A stretch of 64,000 bases of DNA, taken from assembly GCF_020421205.1 (NCBI RefSeq), contig NZ_JAIZZH010000004.1, positions 62,001-126,000 of the forward strand, given 5' to 3'. Positions 40,161 to 48,229 of this stretch are shown here, one piece after another; the stretch's first letter is position 1, and each line of letters starts with the position of its first letter. The notes below the pieces were generated by a model. The model saw only the letters and a list, made by a program, of their open reading frames with translations, ran no database searches and was not told the DNA's origin. The position numbers and the translations under genes are program-made. Source of the DNA: Hymenobacter pini. GTDB taxonomy: Bacteria; Bacteroidota; Bacteroidia; Cytophagales; Hymenobacteraceae.

Positions 40161-41549
40161 TTACTGGCTGATTATTTCCTTGATGTCGCCGATGATTTTG
40201 TTTGCCAAATGGTCGGCCGTGGCATTCGAGTCCGACTCGGCGTAAATCCGGATAATGGGCTCCGTGTTGGACTTGCGCAGGTGCACCCACTCCTTGTCAA
40301 ACTCGATTTTCACCCCGTCGATGGTGTTCACCGGCTGCTTGGCGTAGCGCTTCTCCATTTCTACCAGCACCTGGTCGGTATTGATTTCGGGGGTCAGCTC
40401 AATCTTGTTCTTCGAGATGAAGTAATTCGGGTACGAAGCCCGCAGGCGCGTCATGGTCAGGCCGGTTTTAGCCAGATGACTCAGAAACAGCGCAATACCC
40501 ACCAAAGAGTCACGACCGTAGTGCAGTTCGGGGTAGATGATACCACCGTTGCCCTCGCCACCAATTACAGCACCGGTTTCCTTCATTTTATTCACCACGT
40601 TCACCTCACCCACCGCGGCAGCGGCGTATTGGCCGCCGTGCTTTTCGGTCACGTCGCGCAGGGCGCGGGTGCTGCTCAGGTTGCTCACGGTGTTGCCACC
40701 GCCCAGTTGCTGCAGCACGTAATCAGCCACGGCTACCAGCGTGTATTCCTCGCCGAACATAGTACCGTCTTCATTCACCAGAGCCAAGCGGTCCACGTCG
40801 GGGTCTACCACAATGCCTAGGTCAAACGAGCCTTTTTCCAGCACCCGCGCAATGTCGCGCAGGTTCTCGGGTAGCGGCTCGGGGTTGTGGGCAAAGTCGC
40901 CGGTTGGCTCGCAGAACAGCTTTTCAATCACCTCCACGCCCAGTTGCTCCAGCAGCATGGGCACTGCAAAGCCACCGGTGGAGTTTACGGCATCCACCAC
41001 CACCCGGAAGTTCTTGGCCTGAATAGCCGCCTTGTCTACCAAAGGCAGGGCCAGAATGGCGTTGATGTGCTCTTGCAGGAAAGTATCGTCGGTGGAGTAG
41101 CTGCCCAGTTTGGTCACGGGAGCAAACTCGAAGGCCTCTGAGTCGCCAAGGTTCAATACTTGCTTGCCCTCCACATCCGAGATAAACTCGCCCTTGCTGT
41201 TGAGAAGCTTCAGGGCATTCCACTGCTTGGGGTTATGCGAGGCCGTCAGAATAATACCGCCGCCCGCATGCTTGGCCGGCACGGCCATTTCCACGGTTGG
41301 GGTAGTGCTCAGGCCCAGATCAATAACATTGATGCCCAGGCCCTGTAGTGTCGCCGCTACCAGCCGGCTTACCATGTCTCCGGAAAGCCGGGCGTCGCGG
41401 CCGATGATGATGGTATTGTTATCGGTTTGCTGTAGTACCCAGGTGCCAAAAGCGGCTGCGTACTTCACCACGTCAATGGGCGTCAGACCGTCGCCGGCGG
41501 CTCCGCCAATGGTTCCCCGGATGCCCGAAATAGATTTGATCAGTGCCAC
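40161..41549 (-). CDS. glmM: Phosphoglucosamine mutase
   Basis: A GTG at 41549 starts the conserved (M)ALIKSISGIRGTIGG, giving 462 residues; the longer frame to 41723 has no homologous N-terminus. The phosphoserine loop ILTASHNPKQWNALKL, the metal loop DPDVDRLALVNED and the sugar loop EGNGG are complete. The enzyme makes glucosamine-1-phosphate for peptidoglycan and LPS. A -7-like box lies 46 bases upstream. It is transcribed alone, divergent from mazG. Confidence 0.94.
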   Translation of the reverse strand: MALIKSISGIRGTIGGAAGDGLTPIDVVKYAAAFGTWVLQQTDNNTIIIGRDARLSGDMVSRLVAATLQGLGINVIDLGLSTTPTVEMAVPAKHAGGGIILTASHNPKQWNALKLLNSKGEFISDVEGKQVLNLGDSEAFEFAPVTKLGSYSTDDTFLQEHINAILALPLVDKAAIQAKNFRVVVDAVNSTGGFAVPMLLEQLGVEVIEKLFCEPTGDFAHNPEPLPENLRDIARVLEKGSFDLGIVVDPDVDRLALVNEDGTMFGEEYTLVAVADYVLQQLGGGNTVSNLSSTRALRDVTEKHGGQYAAAAVGEVNVVNKMKETGAVIGGEGNGGIIYPELHYGRDSLVGIALFLSHLAKTGLTMTRLRASYPNYFISKNKIELTPEINTDQVLVEMEKRYAKQPVNTIDGVKIEFDKEWVHLRKSNTEPIIRIYAESDSNATADHLANKIIGDIKEIISQ

Positions 41550-41594
41550 TGTAGAGTTGCTGTGTTGAGGTGCGAAACGCAGGAAATGAGGCCG

Positions 41595-41602
41595 CAAAAG
41601 TA
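41595..41602 (-). promoter_or_regulatory. Candidate -7 box for glmM (TACTTTTG)
   Basis: Minus strand TACTTTTG fits the consensus 46 bases upstream of the GTG start. No -33 element is evident. Confidence 0.42.
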
Positions 41603-41699
41603 GCCAACTAAAGCTGGTTTCCCTACGAAAGAATTGGGCTGACGGATGTTCTGTCTGCCCCCGCTTGCATGTAGGAACAGTGAAAGCCGCCGAGCGTTG

Positions 41700-41707
41700 T
41701 ATATTTG
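41700..41707 (+). promoter_or_regulatory. Candidate -7 box for mazG (TATATTTG)
   Basis: TATATTTG fits TAnnTTTG and ends 5 bases before the mazG ATG, so the transcript would be leaderless or nearly so. No -33 half is evident. Confidence 0.32.
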
Positions 41708-41712
41708 AGGTA

Positions 41713-42519
41713 ATGGAATACACTTCTTCTGCCCGTCGGCCTCAGCAGCTGGTAGCCTTTGGCCGGCTGCTTGATGTGCTGGACCGCCTCCGGGCTGAGT
41801 GCCCCTGGGACCGGAAACAAACCCTGGAAAGCCTGCGTCACCTCACCATTGAGGAAACCTATGAACTCAGCGACGCCATCATCCGCCACGACCTGCCCGA
41901 CCTGAAAAAGGAGTTGGGCGACGTGATGCTGCACCTGACGTTCTACGCTAAGATAGCCAGTGAACAGGGTGCCTTCGATATTGCCGACGTGCTAAACGCC
42001 CAGTGCGAAAAGCTCATTTTCCGGCATCCGCATATCTACGGCAACGTACAGGCTGATGACGAGGAAGCCGTAAAGCGCAACTGGGAGCAGCTTAAGCTGC
42101 AGGAAAAAGGAAATTCCTCCGTATTAGGTGGCGTGCCTTCCTCGTTACCGGCTCTGGTAAAGGCCATGCGCATTCAGGAAAAAGCCCGTGGGGCTGGCTT
42201 CGACTGGGAGAAGCCGGAGCAGGTATGGGAAAAGGTGCAGGAGGAGTTGGCCGAGTTTCAGCAGGAATTTGCCGCCGACCCCACCGAGGCAAGCTTCGAG
42301 CGGGCTGCTGCCGAGTTTGGCGATTTGCTGTTCTCCCTCATCAACTTTGCCCGACACGCGGGCATCAACCCTGAGGAGGCCCTGGAACGCACTAACCGTA
42401 AGTTCATTAAGCGCTTTCAGCACTTGGAAACCCAGGCAGCGGCCGATGGCCATGCTCTGCGCGACCTGACCCTGGCCCAGATGGATGTGTACTGGAACCA
42501 AGCAAAACAATTGCCGTAG
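41713..42519 (+). CDS. mazG: Nucleoside triphosphate pyrophosphohydrolase MazG
   Basis: The 268-residue protein contains two MazG folds: the first with RAECPWDRKQTLESLRHLTI and EETYELSDAI, ELGDVMLHLTFYAKI; the second with EELAEFQQEF and EFGDLLFSLINFARH. The E-E-x-E-and-E-x-x-D metal motifs are preserved in both. It hydrolyses (d)NTPs to monophosphates, probably removing damaged nucleotides. The ATG at 41713 is chosen because the longer frame lacks homology. Confidence 0.93.
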   Translation: MEYTSSARRPQQLVAFGRLLDVLDRLRAECPWDRKQTLESLRHLTIEETYELSDAIIRHDLPDLKKELGDVMLHLTFYAKIASEQGAFDIADVLNAQCEKLIFRHPHIYGNVQADDEEAVKRNWEQLKLQEKGNSSVLGGVPSSLPALVKAMRIQEKARGAGFDWEKPEQVWEKVQEELAEFQQEFAADPTEASFERAAAEFGDLLFSLINFARHAGINPEEALERTNRKFIKRFQHLETQAAADGHALRDLTLAQMDVYWNQAKQLP

Positions 42520-42597
42520 TCAGCTTGCCAAAACCGCAAACAAAATAGCCTTTTTTTGAGGTGCACATGGTTTTAAAGCGTTTAAACCCATTTTTCA

Positions 42598-42630
42598 TTT
42601 GGCGGCACTCAGGTTTTTTAATTAGGTTTG
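42598..42630 (+). promoter_or_regulatory. Promoter of the exbB operon
   Basis: TTTG (42598-42601), 21 bases, TAGGTTTG (42623-42630): a full match to the -33/-7 consensus. It predicts a start near 42637 and a leader of about 160 bases. Confidence 0.6.
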
Positions 42631-42797
42631 CCAAGGCTAGTTCTGTTTTTGTCACTGACTTTGCTCACGAGCAGACCCATCCCGCGTTAGTGGGGTGCGG
42701 GTGAGTAACTTTCCCGGCAAAACCGAACAGCCACTTTTTTTCATTTTTTCACACGTACGTCAACCTTTCACCAACAACCCACTAATTCTCCGGAACA

Positions 42798-43679
42798 ATG
42801 GAACAAAAGAATGCCATGAACAAGCCCGCGGCCCGGCCCGCTGCTGCTCCAGCGCCGAAGGGCGATGCTAAAAGCGGTGGCTCGTCTGCGTTTGCAATTT
42901 TCGCCATCCTGTTTGCCCTCGTTTTCAGCGTAGTTATCTACGTATTCGTAATGGGCGACGGCAGCCACTTCCAAGGCGGCAACCACGATAACAACCCCGT
43001 TGCTGGTGACTACTTCGGCATCGTGTACAAAGGCGGTGTACTGGTACCCGTGCTGATGACCATGTTCCTGTGCGTAATCATCTTCTCGATTGAGCGCGCT
43101 CTGACTATTGGTCGTGCTAAAGGCACCAAGAGCATTGAAGCTTTCGTACGCACCGTGCGTCAGAAGCTGAACGTAAACGACATCACCGGTGCTATTGCCG
43201 CCTGCGACCAGCAGAAAGGCTCGGTAGCTGCCGTAGTGAAAGCCGGTCTGGGCAAATACCAGGAGATGGCTCGTGAGCGCAACATGGAGAAAGACCAGAA
43301 AGTACTGGCTATCCAGAAGGAAATCGAAGAGTCGACCGCTCTGGAACTGCCCATGCTGGAGAAAAACCTGGTTATCCTCTCTACCCTGGCTTCTATCGCC
43401 ACGCTGGTAGGTCTGCTGGGTACGGTATTCGGTATGATCAAGGCCTTCTCGGCTCTGGCTCAAGGTGGTGCTCCTGACGCAGTAGGTCTGGCTAACGGTA
43501 TCTCGGAAGCTCTGATCAACACCGCTCTGGGTATCGGTACCTCGGCTATTGCCATCGTTGCCTACAACTTCTTCACCAGCAAAATTGACGAGCTGACCTA
43601 CAGCATCGACGAAGCTGGCTTCAGCATCATTCAGACCTTCGCTGCGCAGCACGGCGAAACCGAACACCACGCTGCGTAA
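42798..43679 (+). CDS. exbB: MotA/TolQ/ExbB proton channel family protein
   Basis: The 293-residue protein has a basic N-terminal tail, a first helix (AIFAILFALVFSVVIYVFVM, 34-53), an extracellular insertion, a second helix at about 83-100 and a third around 190-240 with LSTLASIATLVGLLGTVFGMI and the typical ALGIGTSAIAIVAYNFF. This is the ExbB pentamer channel that harvests the proton gradient. The promoter lies upstream with a 160-base leader. Downstream are two exbD copies and tonB. Confidence 0.93.
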   Translation: MEQKNAMNKPAARPAAAPAPKGDAKSGGSSAFAIFAILFALVFSVVIYVFVMGDGSHFQGGNHDNNPVAGDYFGIVYKGGVLVPVLMTMFLCVIIFSIERALTIGRAKGTKSIEAFVRTVRQKLNVNDITGAIAACDQQKGSVAAVVKAGLGKYQEMARERNMEKDQKVLAIQKEIEESTALELPMLEKNLVILSTLASIATLVGLLGTVFGMIKAFSALAQGGAPDAVGLANGISEALINTALGIGTSAIAIVAYNFFTSKIDELTYSIDEAGFSIIQTFAAQHGETEHHAA

Positions 43680-43681
43680 TT

Positions 43682-43705
43682 TTTAGTGCTCAGCTGAGCA
43701 CTAAA
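43682..43705 (+). promoter_or_regulatory. Intra-operon palindrome between exbB and exbD
   Basis: A 24-base perfect palindrome (TTTAGTGCTCAG and its mirror) starts two bases past the exbB stop. No U-run follows, so it is more likely an RNA stabilising or processing hairpin than a terminator. Confidence 0.55.
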
Positions 43706-43752
43706 GCGCACGCCAATTCGTTTCTGAAGTACGCTTTTCAACAACACCAGCA

Positions 43753-44382
43753 ATGCCTAAAGTAAAGCCTCATAGAACCTCGCCGTCGTTGGATATGACC
43801 CCGATGGTGGACTTGGCCTTCCTGCTGGTGACCTTCTTCATGCTCACCACCAAGTTTGCCCCGGAAGAGGCCGTGGTGGTGGACACGCCGTCTTCAACCT
43901 CGGAAATTCGCCTGCCGGAGTCGCACGTAATCACCATTGCGGTGGACGACCAAAAGCGCGTGTTTTTCGGTGTTGATGACGACGCTATCAAGTCTGATTT
44001 GCTGACGCAAGTGGGCGCGAAATACGGTGTGAGCTTCACGCCTTCGCAGATCCAGGCCTTTAAAGGCGTTGCCTCCAGCTTTGGTACCCCTATCGAGAAA
44101 ATGCCTGCCCTGCTCAGCCTCGACAGCGAGCAGCGCAAGAATGTAAAGCAGGAAGGTGTTCCGGCTGACTCGGTAAACAACCAGCTGATGGAATGGGTAC
44201 AAACCGCTCAGCGACTAAGCGTGAAATCAGCCTACGGTAAGCCGGCTTTCGTTGCCATTAAAGGTGACAGCAAGACCGACGTACCGACTGTGAGAAAGGT
44301 CATCCAGCTGATGCAGGAAAAGAACATTAACAAGTTCGAACTGATTACCGACCTGGAAACGAAACCCGTAGCCGGTAAGTAA
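43753..44382 (+). CDS. exbD: Biopolymer transport protein ExbD, first copy
   Basis: The 209-residue protein has one N-terminal helix, SLDMTPMVDLAFLLVTFFML (residues 13-32), whose Asp is the proton-path residue of ExbD, and a periplasmic domain ending in PTVRKVIQLMQEKNINKFEL. It forms a dimer within the ExbB pentamer. It is longer than the second copy by 36 residues, mostly in an acidic loop (SEQRKNVKQEGVPADSVNN). Confidence 0.92.
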   Translation: MPKVKPHRTSPSLDMTPMVDLAFLLVTFFMLTTKFAPEEAVVVDTPSSTSEIRLPESHVITIAVDDQKRVFFGVDDDAIKSDLLTQVGAKYGVSFTPSQIQAFKGVASSFGTPIEKMPALLSLDSEQRKNVKQEGVPADSVNNQLMEWVQTAQRLSVKSAYGKPAFVAIKGDSKTDVPTVRKVIQLMQEKNINKFELITDLETKPVAGK

Positions 44383-44393
44383 CCCGCACAGAC

Positions 44394-44915
44394 ATGGCAG
44401 AAATACAACAACAGGCCGACTCCGGTAAAGGAGGTAAGAAGCGGGCCAAGAAAATGTCGACCAAAATCGACATGACCCCGATGGTGGACTTGGCCTTCCT
44501 GCTTCTGACCTTCTTTATGTTGACGACGACGTTCAGCAAGCCTACCGTTATGGAAGTAGCCATGCCGGTAAAGCCGAAGCCGAACGATCCGGAGCCCCCG
44601 GCAATCAAAGAATCCAATGCTCTGACGGTACTGTTGGGCGAGAACAACAAGGTCTATTACTATGATGGCCTGTTGAGCGCTTCCCAAAAGCCAGAGCTGA
44701 AACTTTCCAACTATAGTGCCGATGGCATTCGGAAAGTGCTTTTGCAGCGCAACCGCAACCCGCAACTGGTTGTGCTGATCAAGCCAGTCGACAAGTCGAA
44801 CTATAAGAACATGGTCGATATTCTGGATGAGATGAACATCACGAATACCAAAAAGTATGCGCTGGTGAACATCACGAAACCCGACGAAGAACTTATTCAA
44901 TCTTCTGGATTATGA
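44394..44915 (+). CDS. exbD: Biopolymer transport protein ExbD, second copy
   Basis: The 173-residue paralog has a Lys-rich tail, then KIDMTPMVDLAFLLLTFFML near 28-47 with the conserved Asp, and a standard ExbD periplasmic domain (LKLSNYSADGIRKVL; VLIKPVDKSNYKNMVDIL). Two tandem ExbD copies are common in Bacteroidota and may form heterodimers. It overlaps tonB by the ATGA sequence. Confidence 0.92.
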   Translation: MAEIQQQADSGKGGKKRAKKMSTKIDMTPMVDLAFLLLTFFMLTTTFSKPTVMEVAMPVKPKPNDPEPPAIKESNALTVLLGENNKVYYYDGLLSASQKPELKLSNYSADGIRKVLLQRNRNPQLVVLIKPVDKSNYKNMVDILDEMNITNTKKYALVNITKPDEELIQSSGL

Positions 44916-45742
44916 TGGACAACGCACAGTTGGCCAAAGCAACTCTCGACGACATCGTTTTCGAGGGGCGCAATAAGGCCTATGGAGCCTACGTAATCCG
45001 GCGGATCTACGGCAAGCACGTTACCCGCGCCGTTCTCATCTCTATTGCGCTGTTTGCTCTTTTCATTGCGTTTCCTCTGGTGGCGCGTATGCTGAAGAAA
45101 GACGAAGTAGTGGCGGATGAGAAAATGCTGAAGGTAAACGTGCTGGAAGCGCCGCCGCTGGATGCGACTAAGCCGCCACCCCCACCGCCGCCACCACCAG
45201 ACGCGCCGCCACCACCGCCACCCAAGCTCACCACGGTAAAATTTGTACCGCCGGTTATCAAAAAGGATAACGAGGTGCAAAAGCAGGAAGAAATTCCGGA
45301 CCAGGAAGAGCTGAAGGAAAAGGTGGTAGCTAACGAAACCGTGAAAGGCAACACCGACAACCCCGCCGACTTGGCTGGTTTGGAACCCGGTGAAGGCACG
45401 AAAGCGGTAGAGGAAGTGGTGGAAACTAAGCCTTACACCTACGTTGAACAAATGCCGGTATTTCCCGGTGGCCAGGAGGCACTGCTCAAGTACATTGCTG
45501 AGCACATCAAGTACCCCGCCATGGCACTGCGCAACCAGGTTGAAGGCCGCGTATTTATCAAGTTCGTAGTAGGTCCCGATGGATCGGTTACGAATGCGGA
45601 AGTACAGAAGGGTATTGGTGCCGGTTGCGACGAAGAGTCGCTACGGGTTATCAAAAACCTGCCCCGCTTTACTCCTGGTAAGCAAAATGGTCGCGCTGTA
45701 TCCGTGTATTACACGGTGCCCGTAACCTTCGCTATCAAGTAA
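44912..45742 (+). CDS. tonB: TonB-like energy transducer, copy 1
   Basis: The 276-residue protein has the Bacteroidota TonB start LDDIVFEGRNKAYGAYVIRR in the cytoplasm, a membrane helix at about 38-57 (ALFALFIAFPLVARM), a polyproline hinge (DATKPPPPPPPPPDAPPPPP, residues 86-105), an acidic linker and the C-terminal TonB domain (EGRVFIKFVVGPDGSVTNAE; RALKNLP-type close). It couples ExbB/D to outer-membrane receptors. It overlaps exbD by four bases. Confidence 0.92.
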   Translation: MMDNAQLAKATLDDIVFEGRNKAYGAYVIRRIYGKHVTRAVLISIALFALFIAFPLVARMLKKDEVVADEKMLKVNVLEAPPLDATKPPPPPPPPPDAPPPPPPKLTTVKFVPPVIKKDNEVQKQEEIPDQEELKEKVVANETVKGNTDNPADLAGLEPGEGTKAVEEVVETKPYTYVEQMPVFPGGQEALLKYIAEHIKYPAMALRNQVEGRVFIKFVVGPDGSVTNAEVQKGIGAGCDEESLRVIKNLPRFTPGKQNGRAVSVYYTVPVTFAIK

Positions 45743-45776
45743 GCTACCTGCTCAGCGGCTCCGGCCACTGACACTC

Positions 45777-45816
45777 AGAAGCCCCGAATCAGGCAGAAGC
45801 CTGGTTTGGGGCTTTT
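45777..45816 (+). terminator. Intrinsic terminator after tonB copy 1
   Basis: An 18-bp stem with about three mismatches (AGAAGCCCCGAATCAGGC and complement) and a TTTT run, 34 bases past the stop. Confidence 0.65.
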
Positions 45817-45905
45817 GCTTTCTGTACCGCTGAAAAAATTATGCGGCACACATACTATCGCCTCATATATAGCCGTTGAGTAGTTGAAAGCCAGCCGATA
45901 AGAAT

Positions 45906-45923
45906 CCGTTATGCTATAACTGG
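45906..45923. promoter_or_regulatory. Palindrome upstream of TonB copy 2
   Basis: CCGTTATGCTATAACTGG contains the inverted pair GTTAT-GCT-ATAAC. It lies 50 bases before the start codon and could be an operator. Confidence 0.3.
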
Positions 45924-45973
45924 CTAGGTAAGAACTTGTGCCGATTTCTTCATTCACTTATCCCTTATATATC

Positions 45974-46795
45974 ATGACCACATCCCCACACACCGCCCTC
46001 CCCTCCCTCGACGACATTGTATTTGAGGGGCGCAACAAAGCGTATGGAGCGTATGTGCTCCGCCAAACGTATGGCCAGCATATCCGAAAGGCCTCAATCA
46101 TCGGGGTTAGTTTGGCCGCCCTGCTATTAGCTGTGCCAGTAGTGGTACAGCGCATCTGGCCCGCCGCTCCGCCGGTGGTTGAGGTTCCGGTAGAAATACC
46201 GGTAGTAACGCTCATTCGAGACCCCAAGATTGAACAGACGGTGCAGCCAGTGGCACCAACTGCCCGCCCCACAATAGTGGTGACGCCGCCTCGTGTCTTT
46301 CCAAGCCGTATTGTTCCGGATGACCAAGCCCCCATCGACAAGCCGGAAGACCAGCTTACTGCGTCACCCATTGACGGCCCGGTAGCAGTTGGTACGGTTC
46401 CCCAGACTGGTATTGGGGGCTTGGAAGGTATTGGCACGGGCAATGATACAGCCTCAAAACCTGCCGCCCCAGCCGTAACCGAGCCTTTCATCCATGTAGA
46501 GGAAATGCCGGAATTTGCAGGCGGAACGGCCGCTTTGACCAAATATCTGCAGCGTAATCTGCATTATCCGTCCCAGGCGCTTCGGGCCGGGGTGGAGGGC
46601 AAAGTGTTTATTTCCTTCACTGTGAATGCCGATGGCACCATTCAGGATGTAACCGTGCTGAAAGGGCTGGGATTTGGCACTGACGAGGAGGCCAGCCGCG
46701 TAATCCGGCAGATGCCGGCTTGGAAGCCCGGGTATCAGAATCACCATGCGGTGCCGGTACGGTATTCCCTGCCCATCACCTTCAAATACGAGTAG
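45974..46795 (+). CDS. TonB-like energy transducer, copy 2
   Basis: The ATG at 45974 gives 273 residues. It repeats the N-terminal LDDIVFEGRNKAYGAYVLRQ motif of copy 1, has one helix (AALLLAVPVVVQRIW, about 37-54) and the same C-terminal fold (EGKVFISFTVNADGTIQDV; RQMPAWKPGYQ), but its hinge is a diluted Pro/Val mix in place of polyproline. The separate terminators indicate independent regulation. A tandem duplication with altered hinge suggests a specialised partner receptor. Confidence 0.88.
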   Translation: MTTSPHTALPSLDDIVFEGRNKAYGAYVLRQTYGQHIRKASIIGVSLAALLLAVPVVVQRIWPAAPPVVEVPVEIPVVTLIRDPKIEQTVQPVAPTARPTIVVTPPRVFPSRIVPDDQAPIDKPEDQLTASPIDGPVAVGTVPQTGIGGLEGIGTGNDTASKPAAPAVTEPFIHVEEMPEFAGGTAALTKYLQRNLHYPSQALRAGVEGKVFISFTVNADGTIQDVTVLKGLGFGTDEEASRVIRQMPAWKPGYQNHHAVPVRYSLPITFKYE

Positions 46796-46840
46796 GCCTG
46801 GTTTACATATAGCCGTAGTTGAATTGATTTTTAGGAAGTC

Positions 46841-46877
46841 AAAAAATAGCTGGTTTGCTTTCAACCAGCTGTTTTTT
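46841..46877 (+). terminator. Intrinsic terminator after TonB copy 2
   Basis: A 15-bp stem with one mismatch (AAAAAATAGCTGGTT / AACCAGCTGTTTTTT), 45 bases past the stop, with a T-run. Confidence 0.75.
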
Positions 46878-46978
46878 GGCTTTTTTTGCGGTGTAATCCG
46901 TAGCTGGGTAGTAACCTGCTGAACAAAATAGCCGCAAACTGGCGTTTACTGGATACTTACCTGCTCATCTTACCTACT

Positions 46979-47233
46979 ATGTCTGACCTGCCTCCCACCC
47001 ACGAACGACTTGGCAATCGTAGCCAATCGTCAGTGGTCCGTTATTTTACGCTCGTTATGTCGGTGCTTTACGTAGCCTTGGGGGTAGTCCTCTGGCTGGC
47101 ACCGGCTGGGGCGTTCAATCTTCCTACTACGCCTCGCTATCTGCTGGCGGCAGTCTTCGTATTTTACGGAATCATTAGATTTGTCCGCACCTATCGGCAA
47201 CATTTCAAAAAAAACCAAGATGACGCACGCTAA
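46979..47233 (+). CDS. Small membrane protein, unknown function
   Basis: The 84-residue ORF has two hydrophobic helices (YFTLVMSVLYVALGVVLWLA near 21-40; YLLAAVFVFYGIIRFV near 54-69) and a basic tail. It overlaps the PstS-like gene by 14 bases, a sign of translational coupling. No family is recognised. It may help the lipoprotein's export or sit with it in the membrane. Confidence 0.7.
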   Translation: MSDLPPTHERLGNRSQSSVVRYFTLVMSVLYVALGVVLWLAPAGAFNLPTTPRYLLAAVFVFYGIIRFVRTYRQHFKKNQDDAR

Positions 47234-48182
47234 GATTTTAGGTGCAGGCGCCTGCCTCGTGTTAGGCACTTGGCTGACGGGCTGCGGTAATAACTCATCT
47301 TCCGGCTCCTCGCAGCCGCTTGATACCCCTACCAGCGGTACTATCCGCATTGGGATAGATGAAACGTTTGCGCCTATCCTGAAGTCACAGGTTGATACCT
47401 TCCAGAAGCTGTACCCGGATGCCCACGTAAATGCCAGCTACCGGCCCGAGTTAGACGTAATGCAGGCGTTTATGGCTGACAGTATTCGGCTGGCCGTAGT
47501 GGCCCGGAGGTTATCGGCTGATGAGGAAAGCCGGTTTCAGCAATTAAAGATTGTTCCCCGCGCCATTCGGATTGGGGTTGATGGAGTGGCTATTATAGTG
47601 CACCCCAGCAACCCTGACTCGTTGATGACCATGGCGCAGCTAAAAGGCATTTTTACGGGCCAGTTCACGCAGTGGAAACAGCTCAGCGGTACCAATACAC
47701 TGGGTGGCATTACGGCGGTGTTTGACAATAACAACTCCAGTACTGCTCGCTTCGTGCAGGACTCCGTTACGCGGGGCGCGGCTCTTACGAAAGGAGTATA
47801 TGCCTCCAAATCGAACCCAGCGCTGCTCGATTACGTTGCTACTCATCCCAGCGCTATTGGCGTAATTGGAGTGAACTGGATTAGTGACCGGGACGACTCA
47901 GCTGTGCAGAAGTTTCTGAAGCGCGTGCGCGTGGTGGCAATTAGTCCGAAAGCCACCGGGTCAACTCCCGAAGACTATATTCAGCCCTACCAAGGATACT
48001 TAGCTCAGAAGAAATATCCGTTGCGCCGAGAGCTGTACGTAATAAGCCGGGAAGCTAGGGCCGGACTTGGCACCGGTTTTGCATCCTTCCTGGCAGGAAA
48101 TAAAGGTCAGCTCATTATGCTGAAATCGGGCTTGATGCCTGCAACCGGTCAGGTTCGCATGGTAGAAGTAAAGCCCAACTAA
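47220..48182 (+). CDS. PstS-like substrate-binding lipoprotein
   Basis: The ATG at 47220 (overlapping the previous gene) gives a 320-residue lipoprotein with the lipobox LTGC (Cys near 22). The mature part has the phosphate-type periplasmic binding fold: GTIRIGIDETFAPILK, then ITAVFDNNNSSTARFVQDSV and YPLRRELYVISREARAGLG. In Bacteroidota such PstS-like proteins sit in the exb/tonB operon without pstCAB genes, as here; the ligand is unknown. The TPR gene follows 47 bases later. Confidence 0.85.
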   Translation: MTHAKILGAGACLVLGTWLTGCGNNSSSGSSQPLDTPTSGTIRIGIDETFAPILKSQVDTFQKLYPDAHVNASYRPELDVMQAFMADSIRLAVVARRLSADEESRFQQLKIVPRAIRIGVDGVAIIVHPSNPDSLMTMAQLKGIFTGQFTQWKQLSGTNTLGGITAVFDNNNSSTARFVQDSVTRGAALTKGVYASKSNPALLDYVATHPSAIGVIGVNWISDRDDSAVQKFLKRVRVVAISPKATGSTPEDYIQPYQGYLAQKKYPLRRELYVISREARAGLGTGFASFLAGNKGQLIMLKSGLMPATGQVRMVEVKPN

Positions 48183-48229
48183 GTTTGCTCATCTCCCTCT
48201 CCAACGACTTTTCACTAAACCTTTTGCAC

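Noticed and set aside
42640-42797. Possible riboswitch or RNA gene in the exbB leader
   Set aside because: A weak CCCGC/GCGGG hairpin is seen but no known riboswitch pattern; kept only as a long leader.
45170-45230. CCACCGCC-type tandem repeat
   Set aside because: It is the coding sequence of the TonB polyproline hinge.
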